Assembly (NCBI RefSeq): GCF_038502225.1
Contig: NC_091303.1
Span: forward strand, 31,909,424-31,973,423
DNA length: 64,000 nt
Reading direction: 5' to 3'
DNA from: Cherax quadricarinatus
Lineage: Eukaryota > Arthropoda > Malacostraca > Decapoda > Parastacidae
In this document: piece by piece, positions 26,701 through 37,560 of the stretch
Layout of the letters: the number at the start of each line of letters is the position of its first letter
Numbering within the stretch: position 1 is the stretch's first letter
Notes under the pieces: generated by a model
Told to the model about the DNA's origin: nothing
Database searches by the model: none
The model's input: only the letters and a program-made list of their open reading frames with translations
Translations under genes and position numbers: made by a program

Positions 26701-29700
26701 TGACAGTCCTGATTATACACAGCATTACAGTCCTGGTTATACAGAGCATGACAGTCCTGGTTATGTTGAGCATGACAGTCCTGGTTATACAGAGCATGAC
26801 AGCCCTGGTTATACTGAGCATGAGAGTCCTTGTTATGCAGAGCATGACAGTCCTGGTTATGCAGAGCATGACAGTCCTGGTTATGCACAGCATGACAGTC
26901 CTGGTTATGCTGAGCATGACAGTCGTGGTTATGCTGAGTATGACAGTGCTGATTATGCTGAGCATGACAGTGCTGGTTATACAGAGAATGACAGTCGTGG
27001 ATATACAGAGCATGACAGTCCTGGTTATACAGAGGATGACAGTCCTGGTTATGATGAATGGTTTGAAAAACCATGACAGTGCTGGTAATACAGAGATTGA
27101 CAGTTTTGGTTATACAGAGCATGACAGTCCTGGTTATACAGAGCATGACAGTCCTGGTTATACAGAGCATAACAGTCCTGGTTGTACAGAGCATGGCAGT
27201 CCTGATTATACAGAGCATGACAGTCCTGGTTATGAAAAGCATGACAGTCCTGGTTATGATGAGCATGACAGTCCTGGTTATGCTGAGCATGACAATCCTG
27301 GTTATGCTGAGCATGACAGTCCTGGTTATGCTGAGCATGACAGTCCTGGTTATGCTGAACATGACAGTTCTGGTTATGTTGAGCATGACAGTCCTGGTTA
27401 TGCTGAGCATGACAGTCCTGGTTATGCTGAGCATGACAATCCTGAGCATGACAGTCGTGGTTATGCTGAGCATGACAATCATGGTTATGCTGAGCATGAC
27501 AGTCCTGGTTATGCTGAACATGACAGTTCTGGTTATGTTGAGCATGACAGTCGTGGTTATGCTGAGCATGACAGTCCTGGTTATGCTGAGCATGACAATC
27601 CTGGTTATGCTGAGCATGACAGTCCTGGTTATGCTGAGCATGACAGTCCTGGTTATGCTGAGCATGACAGTCCTGGTTATGCTGAGCATGACAGTCCTGG
27701 TTATGCTGAGCATGACAGTCCTGGTTATGCAGAGCATGACAGTCCTGGTTATGCAGAGCATGACAGTCCTGGTTATGCAGAGCATGACAGTCCTGGTTAT
27801 ACAGAGCATGACAGTCCTGATTATACACAGCATTACAGTCCAGGTTATACAGAGCATGACAGTCCTGGTTATACAGAGCATAGCAGTCCTGGTTATGATG
27901 AGCATGATAGCCCTGGTTATACTAAGCATGACAGTCCTTGTTATGCAGAGCATGACAGTCCTGGTTATTCAGATCATGATAGTCCTGGTTATGCAGAGCA
28001 TGACAGTCCTTGTTATGCACAGCATGACAGTCCTGGTTATGCTGAGCATCCTGGTTATACAGAGCATGACAGTCTGGTTATACAGAGCATGAGAGTCCTG
28101 GTTATGCTGAGCATGACAGTCATGATTATGCAGAGCTCGACAATCCTGGTTATGCAGAGCATGGCAGTCCTTGTTATGCTGAACATGACTTGTCCTGTTT
28201 ATGCTGAGCATGACAGTGCTGGTTATGCTGAGCATGACAGTGCTGGTTATACAGAGGATGACAGTCCTGGTTATACAGAGCATGACAGTTCTGGTTACAC
28301 AGAGCATTACAGTTTTGGTTATACAGAGCATGACAGTCCTGGTTATACAGAGCATGACAGTCCAGAGCATTAAGGCTGATTATGCTGAGAACGACAGTGC
28401 TGGTTATACAGAGCATTACAGTTCTGGTTATACAGAGCATGACAGTCTTGGTTATACAGAGCATGACAGTCCTGGATATGCTGAGCATGACAGTCATGGT
28501 TATGCTGAGCATGACAGTTCTGGTTATGCTAAGCATGACAGTCCTGGTTATGTTGATCATGACAGTCCTGGTTATGCTGAGCATGACAGTCCTTTTTTTG
28601 CTGAGCATGACAGTTTTGGTTATGATGAGCTTGACAGTCCTGGTTATACTGAGCATGAAAATCCTGGTTATGCTGAGCATGACAGTCCTGGTTTGGTTGA
28701 GCATGACAGTCCTGGTTATGCTGAGCATGACAGTCCTGGTTATGCTGAGCATGACAGTCCTGGTTATGCTGAGCATGACAGTCCTGGTTATGCTGAGCAT
28801 GACAGTCCTGGTTATGCTGAGCATGACAGTCCTGGTTATGCTGAGCATGACAGTCCTGGTTATGCTGTGCATGACAGTGCTGTTTATGCTGAGCATGACA
28901 GTCCAGGTTATGCTGAGCATGACAGTGCTGGTTATGCTGAGCATGACAGTCCTGGTTATGCAGAGCATGACAGTCCTGGTTATGCTGAGCATGACAGTCC
29001 TGGTTATGCTGAGCATGACAGTCCTGGTTATGCTGAGCATGACAGTCCTGGTTATGCTGAGCATGACAGTCCTGGTTATGCAGAGCATGACAGTCCTGGT
29101 TATGCTGAGCATGACAGTCCTGGTTATGCAGAGCATGACAGTCCTGGTTATGCAGAGCATGACAGTCCTGGTTATGCTGAGCATGACAGTCCTGGTTATG
29201 CTGAGCATGACAGTCCTTGACAGTCCTGGTTATACAGAGCATGACAGTCCTGGTTATACAGAGCATGACAGTCCAGATTATACGCAGCATTACAGTCCTG
29301 GTTATGCAGAGCATGACAGTCCTGGTTATACAGAGCATGACAGTCCTGGTTATACAGATCATGACAGTCCTGGTTATGCAGAGCATGACACAGTCTGGTT
29401 ATGGTTATGCAGAGACAGTCCTGGTTACACAGAGCATGACAGTCCTGGTTATGCAGAGCATGACAGTCCTGGTTATGCTGATCATGACAGTCCTGGTTAT
29501 GCTGAGCATGACAGCTGGTTATGACAGTGCTGACAGTCCTGGTTATGCTGAGCATGACAGTCCTGGTTATGCTGAGCATGACAGTCCTGGTTATGCAGAG
29601 CATGACAGTCCTGGTTATACAGATCATGACAGTCCTGGTTATGCTGAGCATGACAGTCCTGGTTATGCTGAGCATGACAGTCCTGGTTATGCTGAGCATG

Positions 29701-31172
29701 ACAGTCCTGGTTATGCAGAGCATGACAGTCCTGGGTATGCTGAACATGACAGTTCTGGTTATGTTGAGCATGACAGTCCTGGTTATGCTGAGCATGACAG
29801 TGCTGTTTATGCTGAGCATGACAGTCCTGGTTATGCTGAGCATGACAGTGCTGGTTATGCTGAGCATGAAAGTCCTGGTTATGCAGAGCATGACAGTCCT
29901 GGTTATGCTGAGCATGACAGTTCTGTTTATGCTGAGCATGGCAGTGTTGGTTGCGCTGAGCATGACAGTCCTGGTTATGCTGAGAACGACAGTGCTGGTT
30001 ATGCAGAGCATGACAGTGCTGGTTATGCAGAGCATGACAGTCCTGGTTATGCTGAGCATGACAGTCCTGTTTATGCTGAGTATGACAGTCGTGGTTATGC
30101 TGAGCATGACAGTCCTGGTAATGCAGAGCATGAGAGTTAGTCCTGGTTATGTAGAGCATGACAGTCCTGGTTATGCTGAGCATGACAGTCCTGTTTATGC
30201 TGAGTATGACAGTCGTGGTTATGCTGAGCATGACAGTCATGGTTATGCTGAGCGTGACAGTCCTGGTTATGCTGAGCATGACAGTCCTGGTTATGCTGAA
30301 CATGGCAGTGCTGGTTATGCTGAGCATGACAGTCTTGGTTATGCTGAGCATGACAGTCCTGGTTATGCCAAGCATTGCAGTGCTGGTTATGCTGAGCATG
30401 ACAGTCCTGGTTATGCAGAGCATGACAGTCCTGGTTATATAGAGCATGACAGTCCTGATAATGCAAAGCATGCCAGTCCTGGTTATGCTGAGCATAACAG
30501 TGCTGGTTATACAGAGAATGACAGTTCTGGATATACAGAGCTTGACAGTCCTTGTTATACAGAGCATGACAGTCCTGGATATGCTGAGCATGACAGTCCT
30601 GGTTATGCTGAGCATGACAGTTCTTATTATGAAGAGCATAACAGTCCTGGTTATGCTGAGCATGACAGTCCTGGTTATGCTGGGCATGACAGTCCTGGTT
30701 ATGCTGAGCATGACAGTCCTGGTTATGCTGAGCATGACAGTCCTGTTCATGCTGAGTATGACAGTCTTGGTTATGCTGAGCATGACAGTCCTGGTTATGC
30801 TGAGCGTGACAGTCCTGGTTATGCTGAGCATGATAGTCCTGTTCATGCTGAGTATGACAGTCGTGGTTATGCTGAGCATGACAGTCTTGGTTATGCTGAG
30901 CATGACAGTCCTGGTTATGCTGAGCATGGCAGTGCTGGTTATGCTGAGCATGACAGTCCTGGTTATGCAGAGCCTGACAATTCTTATTATGCTGAACATG
31001 ACAGTCCTGGTTATACAGAGCATGACAGTCCTGATTATGCAGTACATGACAGTCCTGGTTATGCAGAGCATGACAGTCCTGGTTATGCTGAGCATGACAG
31101 TGCTGGTTATGCAGAGCAAGACAGTCCTGGTTATATGAAACATGACAGTTGTAGTTATGCTCAACATAACCA
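23705..31172. repeat. 24-bp minisatellite array (about 310 copies)
   Basis: The unit joins CCTGGTTATGC, (T/A)GAGCAT and GACAGT. Its length of 24 is a multiple of three, so the period reads as an eight-residue peptide in each frame: GYAEHDSP in one plus frame, VMLSMTVL in another, and NQDCHAQH or MLSITRTV on the minus strand. Frames on both strands stay open for hundreds of codons, so openness is not evidence of coding. Indels shift the frame at about 25430-26060, 27060, 28050-28200 and 29220-29530. Common variants are GCT/GCA/ACA/GTT in the third triplet and GAT for GAG. Longer blocks recur, for example 26484-26583 with 28088-28190. Confidence 0.97.
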
Positions 31173-31439
31173 GAACTGTACACATGTAACTCACACATAG
31201 GAGAGAGGAACTTACGTCGATGTTTCGGTCCGACTTGGACGATTTACAAGTCACACTAACGCATGAGAGTGAGGCCAGAACATATAGGCGAGGGGGGACA
31301 AAGATGGGACAATGAGAGGTAAAAAAAAGAAGTAGTGGAAGTGGTAAGGCTGGTAGTGGAAGACGTAGTTGAAGAAAATGTGGTAGCAGAAAGTAGGGAG
31401 ATTAGTTTAGTGGCATAAAAGAGGAAGAAGAGTAAAGGG

Positions 31440-31740
31440 GCTCTGGTGGCCTGGTGGTTAAAGCTCTCGCTTCACAGCGAGGGCCTGGGTTCGATTCCCT
31501 GCCAGAGTAGAAACATTGGGAGTGTTTCTCTCCACCTGTTGCCTATGTTCCCCATCAGTAAATTAGGTACCTGGGTGTTAGTCGACTGGTGTGGGTCGCA
31601 TCCTGGGACACTGACCTAATTTGCCCGAAATGTTCAGCATAACAAGGGGAGTTTCTATATAGTAGTATGTCGTTGTTGTCAGCTAGGACTGTATACCATG
31701 TACATGTACTTGTAGTAAATAAAGATATTATTATTATTAT
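31440..31740 (+). mobile_element. tRNA-derived SINE with (ATT)n tail
   Basis: The 5' head (31440-31508) folds like a tRNA with a 7-bp acceptor stem, GCTCTGG with CCAGAGT, one pair being G-U. It is followed by a tRNA-unrelated body containing TTCCCCATCAGTAAATTAGG and GGTGTGGGTCGCATCCTGGG, and ends in AATAAAGATATTATTATTATT. This matches my memory of a very abundant decapod SINE. SINEs are transcribed by RNA polymerase III and mobilised by a partner LINE. It sits in copy 2 of a dispersed repeat and is absent from copy 1, which supports a true insertion. An exact target-site duplication was not confirmed. Confidence 0.85.
31447..31498 (+). promoter_or_regulatory. Internal RNA polymerase III promoter of the SINE (A and B boxes)
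   Basis: A box TGGCCTGGTGG at 31447-31457 and B box GGTTCGATTCC at 31488-31498, spaced as in tRNA genes. The B box fits the GGTTCGANNCC consensus exactly. The anticodon-arm loop is one base short and the T stem has a T-T mismatch, so this is a SINE promoter and not a working tRNA gene. Confidence 0.8.
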
Positions 31741-31970
31741 AAGGACGAAGGGAGACAATAGTAATATTAGCAGCAGTAGTTGTGATAAAGGAGTGGTAGA
31801 CATAGTAGTAGCAGAAGTGGGATCAATCTAAGGACAAGAAAACAATACTGCAGGAGAGCTCAGGGCCCACAAGGGGTAGGACCAAAAACACAGGGGACTG
31901 AACACACGTAGGAAGAAGAGACGAAAACAAATAAAGAAAATAGGAGAAGAATGGAGAAGAAAGGATCGGG

Positions 31971-32127
31971 TAGAGTCACGACTCTAAAGTGCGACAGCAA
32001 TATTAATTATATTAATGACTTAATAGAAGTAAAGATAATGATAATGCTAATTATAATAATTATCAATATCATTACATATTGCTACTACATTTTTTGTTGA
32101 TGTTTATTTCGTTGTTGATGATACTTC
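31971..32127. other. AT-rich spacer before the 57-bp array
   Basis: AT-rich sequence with ATTAT/AATAAT runs and no recognised feature. The last 30 bases (TTTATTTCGTTGTTGATGAT) already show T at every third position, leading into the array. Confidence 0.6.
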
Positions 32128-34149
32128 TGTCGTTGTTGCTGCTGGTGTTATTGTTGTTGGTGCTACTGTTGCTATTGCTGCTACTGTTGTTGTTGTTACC
32201 AGTGTTATTGTTGTTGGTGCTACTGTTGCTATTGCTGCTGCTGTTGTTGTTGTTACCAGTGTTATTGTTGTTGGTGCTACTGTTGCTATTGCTGCTACTG
32301 TTGTTGTTGTTACCAGTGTTATTGTTGTTGGTGCTACTGTTGCTATTGCTGCTGCTGTTGTTGTTGCCGCTGGTGTTATTGTTGTTGGTGCTACTGTTGC
32401 TATTGCTGCTGCTGTTGTTGTTGCTGCTGGTGTTATTGTTGTTGGTGCTACTGTTGCTATTGCTGCTGCAGTTGTTGTTGCCGCTGGTGTTATTGTTGTT
32501 GGTGCTACTGTTGCTATTGCTGCTACTGTTGTTGTTGTTACCAGTGCTATTGTTGTTGGTGATACTGTTGCTATTGCTGCTGCTGTTGTTGTTGCTGCTG
32601 GTGTTATTGTTGTTGGTGCTACTGTTGCTATTGCTGCTGCTGTTGTTGTTGCCGCTGGTGTTATTGTTGTTGGTGCTACTGTTGCTATTGCTGCTGCTGT
32701 TGTTGTTGCTGCTGGTGTTATTGTTGTTGGTGCTACTGTTGCTATTGCTGCTGCTGTTGTTGTTGCTGCTGGTGTTATTGTTGTTGGTGCTACTGTTGCT
32801 ATTGCTGCTGCTGTTGTTGTTGCCGCTGGTGTTATTGTTGTTGGTGCTACTGTTGCTATTGCTGCTGCTGTTGTTGTTGCCGCTGGTGTTATTGTTGCTG
32901 GTGCTACTGTTGCTATTGCTGCTGCTGTTGTTGTTGTTACCAGTGCTATTGTTGTTGGTGCTACTGTTGCTATTGCTGCTGCTGTTGTTGTTGCTGCTGG
33001 TGTTATTGTTGTTGGTGCTACTGTTGCTATTGCTGCTGCTGTTGTTGTTGCCGCTGGTGTTATTGTTGTTGGTGCTACTGTTGCTATTGCTGCTACTGTC
33101 GTTGTTGTTACCAGTGCTATTGTTGTTGGTGCTACTGTTGCTATTGCTGCTGCTGTTGTTGTTGCTGCTGGTGTTATTGTTGTTGGTGCTACTGTTGCTA
33201 TTGCTGCTGCTGTTGTTGTTGCCGCTGGTGTTATTGTTGTTGGTGCTACTGTTGCTATTGCTGCTGCTGTTGTTGTTGCCGCTGGTGTTATTGTTGTTGG
33301 TGCTACTGTTGCTATTGCTGCTGCTGTTGTTGTTGTTACCAGTGCTATTGTTGTTGGTGCTACTGTTGCTATTGCTGCTGCTGTTGTTGTTGTTACCAGT
33401 GCTATTGTTGTTGGTGCTACTGTTGCTATTGCTGCTGCTGTTGTTGTTGCTGCTGGTGTTATTGTTGTTGGTGCTACTGTTGCTATTGCTGCTGCTGTTG
33501 TTGTTGCTGCTGGTGTTATTGTTGTTGGTGCTACTGTTGCTATTGCTGATGCTGTTGTTGTTGCCGCTGGTGTTATTCTTAGTGGTGCTACTGTTGCTAT
33601 TGCTGCTGCTGTTGTTGTTGTTACCAGTGCTATTGTTGTTGGTGCTACTGTTGCTATTGCTGCTGTTGTTGTTGTTGTTACCAGTGCTATTGTTGTTGGT
33701 GCTACTGTTGCTATTGCTGCTGCTGTCGTTGTTGTTACCAGTGCTATTGTTGTTGGTGCTACTGTTGCTATTGCTGCTGCTGTTGTTGTTGCCGCTGGTG
33801 TTATTGTTGTTGGTGCTACTGTTGCTATTGCTGCTGCTGTTGTTGTTGCCGCTGGTGTTATTCTTAGTGGTGCTACTGTTGCTATTGCTGCTGCTGTTGT
33901 TGTTGCCGCTGGTGTTATTGTTGTTGGTGCTACTGTTGCTATTGCTGCTGCTGTTGTTGTTGCCGCTGGTGTTATTGTTGTTGGTGCTACTGTTGCTATT
34001 GCTGCTACTGTTGTTGTTGTTACCAGTGCTATTGTTGTTGGTGCTACTGTTGCTATTGCTGCTGCTGTTGTTGTTGCCGCTGGTGTTATTGTTGTTGGTG
34101 CTACTGTTGCCATTGCTGCTGCTGTTGTTGTTGCCGCTGGTGTTATTCT

Positions 34150-35800
34150 TAGTGGTGCTACTGTTGCTATTGCTGCTGCTGTTGTTGTTGTTACCAGTGC
34201 TATTGTTGTTGGTGCTACTGTTGCTATTGCTGCTGCTGTTGTTGTTGCTGCTGGTGTTATTGTTGTTGGTGCTACTGTTGCTATTGCTGCTGCTGTTGTT
34301 GTTGCTGCTGGTGTTATTGTTGTTGGTGCTACTGTTGCTATTGCTGCTGCTGTTGTTGTTGCTGCTGGTGTTATTCTTAGTGGTGCTACTGTTGCTATTG
34401 CTGCTGCTGTTGTTGTTGTTACCAGTGCTATTGTTGTTGGTGCTACTGTTGCTATTGCTGCTGCTGTTGTTGTTGTTACCAGTGCTATTGTTGTTGGTGC
34501 TACTGTTGCTATTGCTGCTGCTGTCGTTGTTGTTACCAGTGCTATTGTTGTTGGTGCTACTGTTGCTATTGCTGCTGCTGTTGTTGTTGCTGCTGGTGTT
34601 ATTGTTGTTGGTGCTACTGTTGCTATTGCTGCTACTGTTGTTGTTGCCGCTGGTGTTATTGTTGTTGGTGCTACTGTTGCTATTGCTGCTGCTGTTGTTG
34701 TTGCCGCTGGTGTTATTCTTATTGGTGCTACTGTTGCTATTGCTGCTGCTGTTGTTGTTGCCGCTGGTGTTATTGTTGTTGGTGCTACTGTTGCTATTGC
34801 TGCTGCTGTTGTTGTTGCTGCTGGTGTTATTGTTGTTGGTGCTACTGTTGCTATTGCTGCTGCTGTTGTTGTTGCTGCTGGTGTTATTGTTGTTGGTGCT
34901 ACTGTTGCTATTGCTGCTGCTGTTGTTGTTGCCGCTGGTGTTATTCTTAGTGGTGCTACTGTTGCTATTGCTGCAGCTGTCGTTGTTGTTACCAGTGCTA
35001 TTGTTGTTGGTGCTACTGTTGCTATTGCTGCTGCTGTTGTTGTTGCTGCTGGTGTTATTGTTGTTGGTGCTACTGTTGCTATTGCTGCTGCTGTTGTTGT
35101 TGCTGCTGGTGTTATTGTTGTTGGTGCTACTGTTGCTATTGCTGCTGCTGTTGTTGTTGCCGCTGGTGTTATTGTTGTTGGTGCTACTGTTGCTATTGCT
35201 GCTGCTGTTGTTGTTGCCGCTGGTGTTATTCTTAGTAGTGCTACTGTTGCTATTGCTGCTGCTGTCGTTGTTGTTACCAGTGCTATTGTTGTTGGTGCTA
35301 CTGTTGCTATTGCTGCTGCTGTTGTTGTTGCTGCTGGTGTTATTGTTGTTGGTGCTACTGTTGCTATTGCTGCTGCTGTTGTTGTTGCCGCTGGTGTTAT
35401 TGTTGTTGGTGCTACTGTTGCTATTGCTGCTACTGTTGTTGTTGTTACCAGTGCTATTGTTGTTGGTGCTACTGTTGCTATTGCTGCTACTGTTGTTGTT
35501 GTTACCAGTGTTATTGTTGTTGGTGCTACTGTTGCTATTGCTGCTGCTGTTGTTGCTGCTGGTGTTATAGTTGTTGGTGCTACTGTTGCTATTGCTGCTG
35601 CTGTTGTTGTTGCCGCTGGTGTTATTGTTGTTGGTGCTACTGTTGCTATTGCTGCTGCTGTTGTTGTTGCCGCTGGTGTTATTCTTAGTGGTGCTACTGT
35701 TGCTATTGCTGCTGCTGTCGTTGTTGTTACCAGTGCTATTGTTGTTGGTGCTACTGTTGCTATTGCTGCTGCTGTTGTTGTTGCTGCTGGTGTTATTGTT
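34150..35800. repeat. Internal duplication in the 57-bp array, source or copy at +3,816 bp
   Basis: Rare marker variants recur exactly 3,816 bp downstream: the CTTATTGG variant (C at 34718 and 38534), CTTAGTAGTG (35231 and 39047), and a short unit creating TTATAG in one frame (stop ending at 35570 and 39386). The order of A and B monomers between the markers also matches. The block therefore spans at least 34150-35800 and 37966-39616. A difference at 34109 (GTTGCCATT against GTTGCTATT) suggests the left limit or later mutation. Confidence 0.85.
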
Positions 35801-36439
35801 GTTGGTGCTACTGTTGCTATTGCTGCTGCTGTTGTTGTTGCCGCTGGTGTTATTGTTGTTGGTGCTACTGTTGCTATTGCTGCTACTGTTGTTGTTGTTA
35901 CCAGTGCTATTGTTGTTGGTGCTACTGTTGCTATTGCTGCTGATGTTGTTGTTGCTGCTGGTGTTATTGTTGTTGGTGCTACTGTTGCTATTGCTGCTGC
36001 TGTTGTTGTTGCCGCTGGTGTTATTGTTGTTGGTGCTACTGTTGCTATTGCTGCTGCTGTCGTTGTTGTTACCAGTGCTATTGTTGTTGGTGCTACTGTT
36101 GCTATTGCTGCTGCTGTTGTTGTTGCTGCTGGTGTTATTGTTGTTGGTGCTACTGTTGCTATTGCTGCTGCTGTTGTTGTTGCCGCTGGTGTTATTCTTA
36201 GTGGTGCTACTGTTGCTATTGCTGCTGCTGTTGTTGTTGCCGCTGGTGTTATTGTTGTTGGTGCTACTGTTGCTATTGCTGCTGCTGTTGTTGTTGCTGC
36301 TGGTGTTATTGTTGTTGGTGCTACTGTTGCTATTGCTGCTGCTGTTGTTGTTGCTGCTGGTGTTATTGTTGTTGGTGCTACTGTTGCTATTGCTGCTGCT
36401 GTTGTTGTTGCCGCTGGTGTTATTCTTAGTGGTGCTACT

Positions 36440-37560
36440 GTTGCTATTGCTGCTGCTGTCGTTGTTGTTACCAGTGCTATTGTTTTTGGTGCTACTGTTG
36501 CTATTGCTGCTGCTGTTGTTGTTGCTGCTGGTGTTATTGTTGTTGGTGCTACTGTTGCTATTGCTGCTGCTGTCGTTGTTGCTGCTGGTGTTATTGTTGT
36601 TGGTGCTACTGTTGCTATTGCTGCTGCTGTCGTTGTTGCCGCTGGTGTTATTGTTGTTGGTGCTACTGTTGCTATTGCTGCTGCTGTTGTTGTTGCCGCT
36701 GGTGTTATTCTTAGTGGTGCTACTGTTGCTATTGCTGCTGCTGTCGTTGTTGTTACCAGTGCTATTGTTGTTGGTGCTACTGTTGCTATTGCTGCTGCTG
36801 TTGTTGTTGGTGCTGGTGTTATTGTTGTTGGTGCTACTGTTGCTATTGCTGCTGCTGTTGTTGTTGCCGCTGGTGTTACTTTTGTTGGTGCTACTGTTGC
36901 TATTGCTGCTACTGTTGTTGTTGTTACCAGTGCTATTGTTGTTGGTGCTACTGTTGCTATTGCTGCTACTGTTGTTGTTGTTACCAGTGTTATTGTTGTT
37001 GGTGCTACTGTTGCTATTGCTGCTGCTGTTGTTGTTGCTGCTGGTGTTATTGTTGTTTGTGCTACTGTTGCTATTGCTGCTGCTGTTGTTGTTGCCGCTG
37101 GTGTTATTGTTGTTGGTGCTACTGTTGCTATTGCTGCTGCTGTTGTTGTTGCCGCTGGTGTTATTCTTAGTGGTGCTACTGTTGCTATTGCTGCTGCTGT
37201 CGTTGTTGTTACCAGTGCTATTGTTGTTGGTGCTACTGTTGCTATTGCTGCTGCTGTTGTTGTTGCTGCTGGTGTTATTGTTGTTGGTGCAACTGTTGCT
37301 ATTGCTGCTGCTGTTGTTGTTGCCGCTGGTGTTATTCTTAGTGGTGCTACTGTTGCTATTGCTGCTGCTGTCGTTGTTGTTACCAGTGCTATTGTTGTTG
37401 GTGCTACTGTTGCTATTGCTGCTGCTGTTGTTGTTGCTGCTGGTGTTATTGTTGTTGGTGCTACTGTTGCTATTGCTGCTACTGTTGTTGTTGTTACCAG
37501 TGCTATTGTTGTTGGTGCTACTGTTGCTATTGCTGCTACTGATGTTGTTGTTACCAGTGT
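36440..37560. repeat. Internal duplication in the 57-bp array, partner at +4,218 bp
   Basis: TGTTTTTGG at 36481 and 40699, and GTTACTTTTGTTGG at 36875 and 41093, are both exactly 4,218 bp (74 units) apart. CTACTGATG (37541 and 41758) is 4,217 bp apart because the right copy has a 1-bp loss near 41600 (TTGCAG for TTACCAG). A third relative of the block lies about 2 kb farther right, with GTTACTTTT at 43090 and CTGATG at 43756. Confidence 0.85.

Larger units (their letters stand above)
31195..31970. repeat. Dispersed repeat, copy 2, interrupted by a SINE
   Basis: The first part (31201-31260) contains GTTTCGGTCCGACTTGGAC, a string I associate with abundant decapod dispersed repeats. From 31265 it matches copy 1 (21095-21560) block by block up to AGTAAAGGGG at 31440. 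It then resumes after the SINE at about 31741 with AAGGACGAAGGGAGACAATAG and continues to about 31970. No coding frame is recognised. Confidence 0.6.

Noticed and set aside
23683..31254. Repetitive GYAEHDSP / NQDCHAQH proteins
   Set aside because: Frames on both strands are open over the same DNA and the ends coincide with array indels. No start, splice or domain evidence.
31440..31508. Functional tRNA gene
   Set aside because: The anticodon loop is one base short, the T stem has a mismatch, and the head is fused to a SINE body with an ATT tail.
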